A DNA stretch of 49,194 bases from positions 1-49,194 of the forward strand of contig JAFSYM010000158.1 in assembly GCA_017450005.1 (NCBI GenBank). The letters are read 5' to 3'. Shown here piece by piece: positions 34,415-42,398 of this stretch. The number at the start of each line of letters is the position of its first letter. The stretch's first letter is position 1. The notes beneath the pieces are model-generated. The model did not search any database. It was not told the origin of the DNA and saw only the letters and a list, made by a program, of their open reading frames with translations. Origin of the DNA: Clostridia bacterium (lineage in GTDB: Bacteria > Bacillota > Clostridia > Oscillospirales > Acutalibacteraceae). The translations under genes were made by a program, and so were the position numbers.

Positions 34415-35428
34415 TCATTCGCCCGGCCAGCAGCAAGTCAGCCGCAGACCGCATCGCTGCACCTGAACCTGCGGCGCACTGTCTGCCAAGGCAGCTGCAA
34501 AAGCACGAAGCATCGCGCTGTTTGGAAAAACAATGTCAAAACACATGGTCAGGGAAGAAGGCGCGACAGATTCATGCACGGTAAATGTAGTCTGCCACCA
34601 GGAGAGTGAATGCTGCGTACGTACGATAGTCTCTTCGCCGTGCGAAACAATGAACGACATCTCCAGACGATCCGGATCAGCGGCACAGTCGTAAAAAGGA
34701 GTCCGGCGATCTGTCGGTTTGTTATAAATACCAATTTCGCCACCGATCATATTCCAGCTGTAAATGCCCTTCCAGATTTGAATCATCCAGTCCTTATTGC
34801 CGTATCTGAACGGGATGCGGATCGTCTCGTACCAATCGCCGATCAGAAATGCAGCAGAATCATACAGCTTGCAGAATCCGAAGTTGCGCTGCCAGGGATC
34901 GGGTGCGGCCGAAAAAGTGTCGAACGAAAAATTGAAATCGTATCCGATACCCATTGCACCGGTTCCGTCAACAGTTGTCACAGCGCGCGTGCGATCGTTG
35001 CGCAATATGCCGGTGTGCATACACTCTTCCTCTGCGGAGAAAACCCGCTTTACCCAAAGGCAAAGCTCAGTAACATCTGGGTCTTTTCCGTAAGGCTCAA
35101 AAGTATAGCGAATCGAATAGGCGTTTCGCAGCATTCGGTGAAGGCGCAAGAGCGATATCGCCACATTGTTTTTCGTGTTCTGGCCGGGTTGCTCAGCGGT
35201 TTTATCCGTCGCCGGTTCAAATCCGGCCAACACACGCATAATGTCCCTCATTTCGCCGCCGGCCGCTTTTGCGATATAGCACACACTGGCGGCTTCCTGT
35301 GTGCAGCGCAGCAATTGCGCCTCGCTTTCCGAATACCGGCAGCTGCAAGGAATCAGCGCCGTGATCGAAACGAAAACGGCGCAAAGAACAACAGATAAGA
35401 GGCGGGTAAAGCGATGTCGGATCGGCAA
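34415..35428 (-). CDS. Exported DUF4474-domain protein
   Basis: 337 residues from a TTG start at 35428, selected because GGGAG (35437-35441) is 8 nt upstream; an earlier TTG at 35434 is too close to it and there is no suitable ATG. The N-terminus has a signal-like hydrophobic segment (about 10-28) ending near SCRYS, which could be a poor lipobox. The body matches DUF4474: GYDFNFSFDTF, PDPWQRNFGFC, RIPFRYGNKDWMIQIWKG and EIGIYNK. The function of the domain is unknown. It heads the operon with YfhO, GT2 and thioredoxin, so it may be a surface target or partner of the glycosylation pair. Confidence 0.85.
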   Translation of the reverse strand: MPIRHRFTRLLSVVLCAVFVSITALIPCSCRYSESEAQLLRCTQEAASVCYIAKAAGGEMRDIMRVLAGFEPATDKTAEQPGQNTKNNVAISLLRLHRMLRNAYSIRYTFEPYGKDPDVTELCLWVKRVFSAEEECMHTGILRNDRTRAVTTVDGTGAMGIGYDFNFSFDTFSAAPDPWQRNFGFCKLYDSAAFLIGDWYETIRIPFRYGNKDWMIQIWKGIYSWNMIGGEIGIYNKPTDRRTPFYDCAADPDRLEMSFIVSHGEETIVRTQHSLSWWQTTFTVHESVAPSSLTMCFDIVFPNSAMLRAFAAALADSAPQVQVQRCGLRLTCCWPGE

Positions 35429-35446
35429 CCCCAAAACTCCCTACTC

Positions 35447-35484
35447 AGATAATATTATCTACAACGCCGAATGTAGCGCATCAA
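35447..35484 (-). promoter_or_regulatory. Promoter of the DUF4474-YfhO-GT2-trxA operon
   Basis: Minus strand -35 TTGATG (35479-35484, overlapping the preceding stop codon), 17-bp spacer, -10 TAGATA (35456-35461). A 14-bp perfect palindrome AGATAATATTATCT (35447-35460) overlaps the -10 and may be an operator or simply an AT-rich start region. Confidence 0.5.
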
Positions 35485-36383
35485 TAAGCAAGACCGTTGG
35501 CCTTGGCCCAGTAATAGTATGTACGAAGCGACTGCATGCGCGGTTCGCTCAGTGTGCGGTGACCGCGGTTGATCGGCTTCATGCCTTCTACGCCCTGCAG
35601 CTGCACAAGATATTTGGCGGAAACATTGAATCCGCTGTCGATGGCATTGTCCAGGTGGTTGATATACTGGATCGTGATGTGTGCCGCGTCAAGATCTCCG
35701 GCGGTAAATTCCTCCCACATGCGCTGGAACAACTGCGCACCGCAGGAAGTCGGCGTGGCCATCACACCGCGCGCACCAGCCTTCCATGCCTCGAGCAGCA
35801 GCGGCACATTGGCCTGCAGGATATTGGAATCGCCCTGCACGTCGATCTTTTCGCAGATATCCTTCATGTTGCTGGTCGTGTCTTTAATGCCGACAAAACG
35901 TCCGGTGTCGACCAGCCTCTTGTAGACGTCTGCTTCCATTTTATGCGGCTGGCAGCCGGGGAATTCATACAGCAGCAGCGGCAGTTCGGTATGCTGCGCC
36001 AATTCGCTCAGATAGGTAAACTGGCGTTCAGGATCGTCGTGCATTCCCTTAGTTACAAAAACAAGTCCGTCAACGCCCGTCTGCGACATGCGCTTGACCT
36101 CATCAACCTGCGCAAACCAGGAAGGCTCCATGTTGGCCGTGGCAACAACAGGCGTGCCGTTTGCATGCTTGACGGTCAGTTTCGCGAGTTTTTCACGCTC
36201 ATCAAGCGTGAGCTCGGCCATCTCCGACGTGCCGCATACGGCAAACAGATGCCCGGCGCCGGTAGCCGCCTGAAACTCCGTATACTCAGCGTAGGCGTCA
36301 TAGTTGACCGTCAGGTCATCGTTGTAGGGTGTGAGCATAAGCGCATACACACCGGCGAATTTTTGATACTCTGCTTTTGTCAT
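35481..36383 (-). CDS. Dihydrodipicolinate synthase/N-acetylneuraminate lyase family aldolase
   Basis: 300 residues of the DapA/NanA Schiff-base aldolase family. The catalytic Lys167 lies in GIKDTTSN, the Tyr in LLYEFPG, and the keto-acid-binding stretch is CGTSEMAELTLDEREKL, where DapA has GTTGE. The Met/Ala in place of GE, and the sugar-related neighbours, point away from lysine synthesis and towards a sugar-acid or sialic-acid-like aldolase. It lies 17 nt downstream of the propeller-barrel gene, and the two diverge from a GPH symporter gene. Substrate unknown; confidence is high for the fold, low for the reaction. Confidence 0.87.
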   Translation of the reverse strand: MTKAEYQKFAGVYALMLTPYNDDLTVNYDAYAEYTEFQAATGAGHLFAVCGTSEMAELTLDEREKLAKLTVKHANGTPVVATANMEPSWFAQVDEVKRMSQTGVDGLVFVTKGMHDDPERQFTYLSELAQHTELPLLLYEFPGCQPHKMEADVYKRLVDTGRFVGIKDTTSNMKDICEKIDVQGDSNILQANVPLLLEAWKAGARGVMATPTSCGAQLFQRMWEEFTAGDLDAAHITIQYINHLDNAIDSGFNVSAKYLVQLQGVEGMKPINRGHRTLSEPRMQSLRTYYYWAKANGLAY

Positions 36384-36400
36384 AATCAGGATCTCCTTTA

Positions 36401-38515
36401 TTAAAGTTCATCTGCTTCTTTCAGCAGTCCGAAATATCGTCCGGTCCAGTAGGGCAGCAGGAACATGGTCGGCTCCTGCGCACGGTCGTAGTTTTCCTCA
36501 TCCAGCGCAAACCCGCCGTTGTCAGGGCGGTGATTGTTTCGCTCGTCATAGGGGAGGGGACAGACGAGCTGCGGCGGTTCATTCCAATCCGCCTGTTCGG
36601 TATCGTACACAAGCCCCTTGCGTTTGGAGTTTTCCATAGCATAGTGGATCATATCCAGCGGCATCTCACGAAGCGACTGCACACCCTCAACAAGATCGGC
36701 GTCACGTCCCGTGAAGAGCGCATGCACAATGGAAAACAGCGGCTGACGCTCCACACGCTCATACTGCCAGTGATCCTCCATACCGCAGAGGATCAAATTG
36801 CAGACAGCCGGATCACTTTCCAGACGCAGCAGCGTGAGCTGGGCGAGAAACGCGAGATTGTCGTCGATATGGCACACGTGCGCATCGCGGATTTTATGAC
36901 GTGCGGCATTGAGCGGATAGTGATATTTTCGTACAAAATCTTTGTAGAGACTGTTGTATTTTTCATCGCCGGAAATATGATAGCTGACCTTCAGAAATGC
37001 CAGCAATTCCAGCGAATTTACGCCGCGCTCAAAGATCCACTTGTCATCATGATTGAGCAGCATGGGGTCCCAGCATGCCCACGTTGTCGGCGCGCCGTCC
37101 GCGTCGATCAAGCGGTAACCGCTGCGGATGATATGATCCATAATCGCGCACAGGGAAACGCGGATCGTCTGTTTTTCGTCTTCCGTCGCGCACAAATCAT
37201 AATAGATGGAGCTGCCGAAGAAATGACCCGTCATCTCGTCGCTGGACGTCTCGCCCTTCCATTCACAGCTCCCGTCAGGGGATGGATGCCATTCTTTGTT
37301 GCCGTTTCCGAAACCCTTTTCGCCGGGATAGCGCACCGCTCTGGCCGTAAAGCCCGGTATACCCGTAATGCGCTGCAGCAGCAGAATCGCGCGCATGCCC
37401 CGACGGGCGCGTTCGAGCGCCAAAGGATCGGCAGTCACGGCGTAGCGGAAGCTCTCCGCCGCAACATGGCAGGCAGTCCACAGCCCGTCATTATCGGAAA
37501 TATGGATCTCGCCCTTCGTAATATCGTAATCCGCGATACTGCGCGTGGCAATATATCCGCGGCGCACATGATACTGTTCGATGGTATCTTCATAAAACGC
37601 GGCTTTGTCGGCGAGCGTCATCTCGCAAGCAGAGAGAACAGACAACCCCTTGTTCGTTGCGGCGTAAACCGTCTCTCCGTCGGCGCCGACCGCAACGTCA
37701 AGCACATCGTTATCCGGAACCCAGCGCTCAGCCGAATAATACTTGAGCGCACCGCGCTGCAGATGGATAAGACCGATATCAGAAGCGAACCAAACGCCGC
37801 CTGCCGCGTCCGTCGTGATCGCATGAACCGCATTTTGCGGAAGCTGCTGCAACTCACGCGGCGTATACCAGCCGTTCATATTGTCATAAATCACGGCGCC
37901 GTCGTCCGTACCGATCCAAAGGTAACCGTTGCTGTCGAACATGAGCGCACGCGCGGTATGCTCCGGCATATCGCAAAGCTGCGGAACAATGTTTTTCCAC
38001 TCGCGGCGCTTGCCGTGGATGATGCTGATAAATGCATCTGTCGCCACATAGATTTCGGAATCGGACACCGCAAGACATCGGCCTTTGCCGCCTTCAAGTG
38101 AACGGCGCACCCAGACTTCGCCGGTCTCTTTTTCGACGCTCAGAATCTCCCGCTCCGTCAAAAACCAGTACAATCCGCGTTTATCGCAAAAATCCACAAC
38201 GGGATCATCCATCGTGCGCAGCAGCACAAGAACATCATCACGAATTACATAAAAGCTGTTCAAAGCCAATATGACCGGCGACCCGTCGTCAAGAGTACGA
38301 ATACGATGAACAGGCGAGGTAATCGTCTCGGCAAACGCCGGAACAAACCGATCCTCTTCCAGACGATACAGTCCGGATTCCGTTCCGACAAGGATGCTGT
38401 CTGTCCCGAAAGCATGAACACACAGAACTCGATCAGCGGGCAAGCCGTCAGACTCATTGTAGACAGTGCGTATACGCTGCGTAAATCTGCCGCTTGAATA
38501 ATAACCGAGCCGCAT
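36401..38515 (-). CDS. Beta-propeller plus predicted (alpha/alpha)-barrel fusion protein, function unknown
   Basis: 704 residues without signal peptide or membrane helix. Residues about 1-300 contain repeated blades typical of two-component-regulator propellers (DSNGYLWIGTDDGAVIYD, then AGGVWFASDIGLIHL and GETVYAATNKGLSVLS), but no histidine kinase follows. Residues about 335-704 are mostly helical (ISDNDGLWTACHVAAESFRY and ITGIPGFTARAV, later HVCHIDDNLAFLAQ and FLLPYWTGRYFG) and resemble a six-hairpin glycosidase-type barrel. I do not recognise this exact domain combination. GGGAGTGGATCGAA precedes the ATG. It is co-transcribed with the aldolase-family gene. A cytoplasmic glycoside-processing enzyme whose propeller binds ligand is a reasonable guess only. 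Confidence 0.82.
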   Translation of the reverse strand: MRLGYYSSGRFTQRIRTVYNESDGLPADRVLCVHAFGTDSILVGTESGLYRLEEDRFVPAFAETITSPVHRIRTLDDGSPVILALNSFYVIRDDVLVLLRTMDDPVVDFCDKRGLYWFLTEREILSVEKETGEVWVRRSLEGGKGRCLAVSDSEIYVATDAFISIIHGKRREWKNIVPQLCDMPEHTARALMFDSNGYLWIGTDDGAVIYDNMNGWYTPRELQQLPQNAVHAITTDAAGGVWFASDIGLIHLQRGALKYYSAERWVPDNDVLDVAVGADGETVYAATNKGLSVLSACEMTLADKAAFYEDTIEQYHVRRGYIATRSIADYDITKGEIHISDNDGLWTACHVAAESFRYAVTADPLALERARRGMRAILLLQRITGIPGFTARAVRYPGEKGFGNGNKEWHPSPDGSCEWKGETSSDEMTGHFFGSSIYYDLCATEDEKQTIRVSLCAIMDHIIRSGYRLIDADGAPTTWACWDPMLLNHDDKWIFERGVNSLELLAFLKVSYHISGDEKYNSLYKDFVRKYHYPLNAARHKIRDAHVCHIDDNLAFLAQLTLLRLESDPAVCNLILCGMEDHWQYERVERQPLFSIVHALFTGRDADLVEGVQSLREMPLDMIHYAMENSKRKGLVYDTEQADWNEPPQLVCPLPYDERNNHRPDNGGFALDEENYDRAQEPTMFLLPYWTGRYFGLLKEADEL

Positions 38516-38547
38516 TTCGATCCACTCCCTGTACTCATATTTATGAT

Positions 38548-38576
38548 ATTATAATCTATATCTTTGAAGATTTCAA
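38548..38576 (-). promoter_or_regulatory. Promoter of the propeller-barrel/aldolase operon
   Basis: Minus strand -35 TTGAAA (38571-38576), 17-bp spacer, -10 TATAAT (38548-38553), about 33 bp before the start codon at 38515. Confidence 0.7.
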
Positions 38577-38652
38577 GTATCTGACCTCAAAATATTGTGC
38601 AGTCATCTTTTTTAGAGAAAATGACGAAAATATTAAAATGTCGAAAAAAAAC

Positions 38653-38681
38653 TTGCATTATGTATTCCCGGACTATATAAT
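38653..38681 (+). promoter_or_regulatory. Promoter of the GPH symporter gene
   Basis: -35 TTGCAT (38653-38658), 17-bp spacer, -10 TATAAT (38676-38681). It is divergent from the promoter at 38548-38576; the 76 bp between them are AT-rich and could hold a shared regulator site. Confidence 0.7.
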
Positions 38682-38731
38682 ATATGTATCCATATCCCGC
38701 ACGTCAATACAAACGGAAAGGAACACAGGTT

Positions 38732-40300
38732 ATGGGCAGAAAAAAAGCAATCAACCCTACAACATACTCCAAGGGCGAGTTGACCGGTTATCTGGTCGGT
38801 CTTGCCGGACAGAACATCATTTACAACATTATCGCCACAGGTTTGACGTTCTATTTTCAGAGCGTAATATTCATCCCGGCGATTGCATGCTCGATCATCT
38901 TCGCTGTAGCAAGAGTCTGGGATGCAATCAACGATCCCATGATGGGCTCGATCGTTGATAAGACGCGTACAAAATGGGGCAAATGCAAACCGTATCTTAT
39001 GTTTGTGCCGCCCGTTATCCTGATCTCCACGATTCTTCCTTTCCTCAACGGCATGTATGCATGGCCGGACGAGACAGGCTCATCGGTGCTGGCTCCTCTG
39101 TCCTCGCGGATTCTGATTATTGCGTGGGCTGCAGTGTCCTATATTCTCTGGGGCATGACCTACACCATCGGCGATATTCCGTTGTGGGGCGTAACCAGCC
39201 TGATGACCGAAAATCAGAATGACCGTGCGAAAGTGCTCTCTTTGGCGCGAATTTTTGCGTCCGTCGGCGTAATCGGCATGGCGTTTACATTCATTGCACC
39301 CTCCTTCCAGGGGATTTTCCTGGCGAAGGGAATGGACAACGCGCATTCCTTGCGTGCGGCATATATCCTTACAGCCGTAATCCTGACGCTGATCTCTACC
39401 ATCATGTTCGAGTTTGCAGGACTCAGTGTACATGAACGCGTCGCACAGCACGGCGAGCCGCACACGATGAAGGAAAATTTCCAAACTATGTGGCGCTGCA
39501 GACCGTTCCGTCAGCTTCTCATTTCCGGCGTGCTCAGAAGCCCGATTCAGCTCCTGTCCATCGTCGCCATGACGCTGGTCATGTATTACTTCTTTAATAA
39601 TGACCTTGCCGGCACGCTTACAAATGCAGACGGCGGTTTTAATATCGCCATCATCGTCAAAGTCCTTCTGCTGTTTATCGGCATCATGGGCGGTATGCTG
39701 GTTTCGTCCGGCGTCACACCGGGACTTGCTTCCAGAATCGAAAAGAAAAAGCTGTACAATGTGTATTCTCTGTTCGGCACGATTCCGTTCCTGCTGATTT
39801 TCCTGATTTATAAAATCTCCGGCGGCAATCTGCTGAGCTGGCCGATGACGGTTCTGATCAGCGTCGTATTCTTTGTCGCATCCTGGGCGCAGGGCGGTCT
39901 GAACGTGCTGCAGTCAGTCATGATCGCTGACTGTGTGGACTATGAGGAATACAACAACGGTGTGCGTCCGGACGGCGTGTTCTTTGCCGGACAGTCATTT
40001 ATCACAAAGCTGTCTGCCGGTATTGCCGCACTGATCCAGGGCGGTGTTTTCGCCCTCGTCGGATTTTCCGGAAAGAATATTGCCGTCCTCAACGACGCGC
40101 TGATCAAGGGCGCTGACTTCACCACCTATGCTGGAGGAAAATACGCAGCCGCCATGTTTTTCCTGGTTTCCGTTCCGCCGGCAATCGGCATGGCGCTGTC
40201 TGCGATTCCGACACTGAAGTATGCGATGTCCGACGCGGAACATAACAGAATGCTGGATGAACTGAATGCAAAGCGTCATAAAGAGAAGGGCGACGCATAA
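38732..40300 (+). CDS. GPH-family glycoside/hexuronide:cation symporter
   Basis: 522 residues with about 12 membrane helices. The family signature NDPMMGSIVDKTRTKWGK follows helix 2, as in MelB/XynP/UidB-type transporters that bring in glycosides, pentosides or hexuronides with Na+ or H+. A second conserved patch, ADCVDYEEYNNGVRPDG, is also present. The ATG at 38732 has AAAGGA upstream; the open frame before it is not supported. Divergent from the propeller-barrel and aldolase genes, it likely imports their substrate. Confidence 0.92.
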   Translation: MGRKKAINPTTYSKGELTGYLVGLAGQNIIYNIIATGLTFYFQSVIFIPAIACSIIFAVARVWDAINDPMMGSIVDKTRTKWGKCKPYLMFVPPVILISTILPFLNGMYAWPDETGSSVLAPLSSRILIIAWAAVSYILWGMTYTIGDIPLWGVTSLMTENQNDRAKVLSLARIFASVGVIGMAFTFIAPSFQGIFLAKGMDNAHSLRAAYILTAVILTLISTIMFEFAGLSVHERVAQHGEPHTMKENFQTMWRCRPFRQLLISGVLRSPIQLLSIVAMTLVMYYFFNNDLAGTLTNADGGFNIAIIVKVLLLFIGIMGGMLVSSGVTPGLASRIEKKKLYNVYSLFGTIPFLLIFLIYKISGGNLLSWPMTVLISVVFFVASWAQGGLNVLQSVMIADCVDYEEYNNGVRPDGVFFAGQSFITKLSAGIAALIQGGVFALVGFSGKNIAVLNDALIKGADFTTYAGGKYAAAMFFLVSVPPAIGMALSAIPTLKYAMSDAEHNRMLDELNAKRHKEKGDA

Positions 40301-40321
40301 TTTCATATAAATTGTTCCGAA

Positions 40322-40348
40322 AATACAGACTTCCGTATTGCTTTTTTT
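40322..40348 (+). terminator. Weak hairpin with T-run after the symporter gene
   Basis: AATAC and GTATT form a short 5-bp stem followed by C and seven T (40342-40348). The stem is poor, so termination here is only possible. The T-run overlaps the xpt -35 region. Confidence 0.35.
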
Positions 40349-40366
40349 CACAACCTATTGTATAAT
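40338..40366 (+). promoter_or_regulatory. Promoter of xpt and the nucleoside importer
   Basis: -35 TTGCTT (40338-40343), 17-bp spacer, consensus -10 TATAAT (40361-40366). The leader is only about 25 nt, too short for a purine riboswitch. Confidence 0.65.
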
Positions 40367-40398
40367 ATGCATGATTTTTGTCGAAGGGGTGGTAGTTT

Positions 40399-40974
40399 AT
40401 GCTGCTGCTGGAGGAGCGCATCCGCAAGGACGGAAAAGTCTTTCCGGGAAATATTCTGAAGGTTGACAGTTTTCTGAACCACCAGATCGACGTGCATCTG
40501 CTTGAACAGATCGGCGAAGAGTTTTACCGTTTATTTGCCGCAGAAGGGATCGACAAAATCCTGACGATCGAGGCGTCCGGGATCGGGATTGCCTGCATCA
40601 CAGCCCAGCGCTTCGGCGTGCCTGTCGTTTTTGCGAAAAAGACACAGACCAAGAATATCGCAGCGGATGTATACACAGCGCGCGTAGAGTCCTTTACGCA
40701 CGGAAAAGTGTACGATATTGTTGTGTCCAAGGAATTTCTGCACGCCGGCGAAAGAATACTGATTATCGACGATTTTCTTGCAAAAGGACAAGCTCTGCTC
40801 GGCTTGATCGGACTTGTTCGTTCTGCCGGCGCACAGCCTGTCGGTGCGGGCATCGTGATCGAGAAGGGTTTTCAGGAGGGCGGACAGCTGGTGCGCGATA
40901 CCGGGATTCATCTCGAATCGCTCGCTGTAGTTGAGTCCATGGGAGACGACGGCTCCATTGTATTCCGTCATTGA
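40399..40974 (+). CDS. xpt: Xanthine phosphoribosyltransferase
   Basis: 191 residues. It opens MLLLEERIRKDGKVFPGNILKVDSFLNHQ in the style of Gram-positive Xpt; LTIEASGIGIA holds the base-binding region, and the PRPP motif IIDDFLAKGQA is at 122-132. It converts xanthine plus PRPP to XMP in purine salvage. Length is normal. AAGGGGTGG precedes the ATG. It lies 46 nt before a nucleoside-binding lipoprotein gene, consistent with one purine uptake and salvage unit. Confidence 0.95.
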   Translation: MLLLEERIRKDGKVFPGNILKVDSFLNHQIDVHLLEQIGEEFYRLFAAEGIDKILTIEASGIGIACITAQRFGVPVVFAKKTQTKNIAADVYTARVESFTHGKVYDIVVSKEFLHAGERILIIDDFLAKGQALLGLIGLVRSAGAQPVGAGIVIEKGFQEGGQLVRDTGIHLESLAVVESMGDDGSIVFRH

Positions 40975-41020
40975 TTCCGAGCAATTTTTTTTGCTATAAA
41001 AAAGAATGGAGGAAAATCAA

Positions 41021-42295
41021 ATGAAAAAAATTCTTGCAATTCTTCTTGCGCTGGCTTTCGTGCTCAGTCTTGCGGCATGCGGCAGCAAGAGCGACGGCGG
41101 CGAAGAGCCTGCTGCCAACGACGAAGGCATCAAGGTCGGCGCGATCCTTGTCGGTGATGAGACCGAGGGCTATACGCTCGCGCACATGAACGGCATGGAA
41201 AAAGCCGCTGAAGCGCTCAAGGCTGAGGGCAAAACTGTTACTATCGAGTACAAGAAAAAGGTTCCGGAAGACAATTCCGTCGAAACCAACGCCAACAATC
41301 TGATTGCCAGCGGCTGCGATCTGATCATCACCAACTCTTACGGTCATCAGTTCAACTTCGGCTCTGCCATCGAGCAGAATCCGGACGTCACGTTCGTTTC
41401 CATGACGGGCGACAAGGCTGCCGGTTCAGGTCTGCCGAACTACTTCAACGCATTCACAAAGGTCTTTGAGTCCAGATATGTTTCCGGTATCGTCGCAGGT
41501 CTGAAGCTGCAGTCCCTGCTGGATTCGGGCAAACTGAATCCGACGGACTATCCGAACAGCTACGACGGCGAAAACATCAAGATCGGCTACGTCGGCGCTT
41601 TCAACTATGCGGAAGTGGTTTCCGGCTATACGGCGTTCTATCTGGGCATCAAGAGCGTTGTGCCCAACATCGTGATGACGGTCAAGTACACCAACTCCTG
41701 GTTCAGTGAGGAAAGAGAAGCCGCTGTCGGCGAATTCCTGATGGAACAGGGCTGCGTCATCATCGGTCAGCATGCTGACTCCACCGGCGCTCCCGCTGCT
41801 GTGCAGAAGGCGCACGCTGCCGGCACCAACACAATGTGCTACTCCGTCGGCTACAACGTTCCGATGAACGATGTGGCACCCGACGTTGTTCTGACCTCTG
41901 CCTCCAACAACTGGGAAGCGTACTACGAGACGCTGTTCAGAGCTGTTTATGACGGAACGCCCGTTCCGCAGGATTGGGCGGAAGGCTATGCCAAAGATGC
42001 TGTTATGATTACCGAGCTTGGCACCGCTTGCGCACCCGGTACGCAGGAAGCTGTCGACAAGGCGATCGCCGGCATCAAAGACGGCTCCATCAAAGTGTTT
42101 GACTGCGCGAACTTCACAGTCGGCGGCAAGCATATCACGTCCTATACCGAAGCGTACGAAATGAACGGCGCAGAAGCGATCAAGACCGAAGGCGGCGTTT
42201 CGTTCTACGATGAGTCCACGATCCGTTCGGCTCCGTATTTCGATCTGCGCATCGACGGCATCAACGAGATCGCATCCGACTACGACGCGGAATAA
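41021..42295 (+). CDS. BMP-family nucleoside-binding lipoprotein
   Basis: 424 residues. Type II signal peptide with lipobox LAAC and Cys20. The mature part follows the basic membrane protein (BMP/Med) family: KVGAILVGDETEGYTLAHMNG, then IITNSYGHQF, VSMTGDKAAG, KIGYVGAFNYAEVVSGYTAF, QHADSTG and NWEAYYETLF. BMP proteins capture purine nucleosides for NupOPQ-type importers; next-door xpt and importer genes support this. ATG at 41021 is used because GGAGG (41008-41012) lies before it. The closest named counterpart would be NupN of B. subtilis. A hairpin follows the gene. Confidence 0.92.
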   Translation: MKKILAILLALAFVLSLAACGSKSDGGEEPAANDEGIKVGAILVGDETEGYTLAHMNGMEKAAEALKAEGKTVTIEYKKKVPEDNSVETNANNLIASGCDLIITNSYGHQFNFGSAIEQNPDVTFVSMTGDKAAGSGLPNYFNAFTKVFESRYVSGIVAGLKLQSLLDSGKLNPTDYPNSYDGENIKIGYVGAFNYAEVVSGYTAFYLGIKSVVPNIVMTVKYTNSWFSEEREAAVGEFLMEQGCVIIGQHADSTGAPAAVQKAHAAGTNTMCYSVGYNVPMNDVAPDVVLTSASNNWEAYYETLFRAVYDGTPVPQDWAEGYAKDAVMITELGTACAPGTQEAVDKAIAGIKDGSIKVFDCANFTVGGKHITSYTEAYEMNGAEAIKTEGGVSFYDESTIRSAPYFDLRIDGINEIASDYDAE

Positions 42296-42309
42296 AAGCA
42301 AAAACTTAA

Positions 42310-42335
42310 GAAGGGGAGCCTGCGGGCTTCCCTTC
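42310..42335 (+). terminator. Hairpin between binding-protein and ATPase genes
   Basis: GAAGGGGAGCC and GGCTTCCCTTC form an 11-bp stem with one wobble and a 4-nt loop, followed by ATTTCCCTTT. Partial termination here would give the binding protein in excess over the importer, as often seen in ABC operons. Confidence 0.6.
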
Positions 42336-42398
42336 ATTTCCCTTTATATGGCAATACAGTGAAAGGAACGAAACGATCGCTCGGTTCGGTAGGGTTTT

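Noticed and set aside
36530..38101. 523-codon plus-strand frame opposite the propeller-barrel gene
   Set aside because: The minus-strand protein shows regular propeller blades and good start signals; the plus-strand translation is Arg/Ile-rich without motifs.
40301..40398. Possible purine riboswitch upstream of xpt
   Set aside because: The promoter with consensus TATAAT leaves only about 25 nt of leader, and the conserved riboswitch core is not seen.
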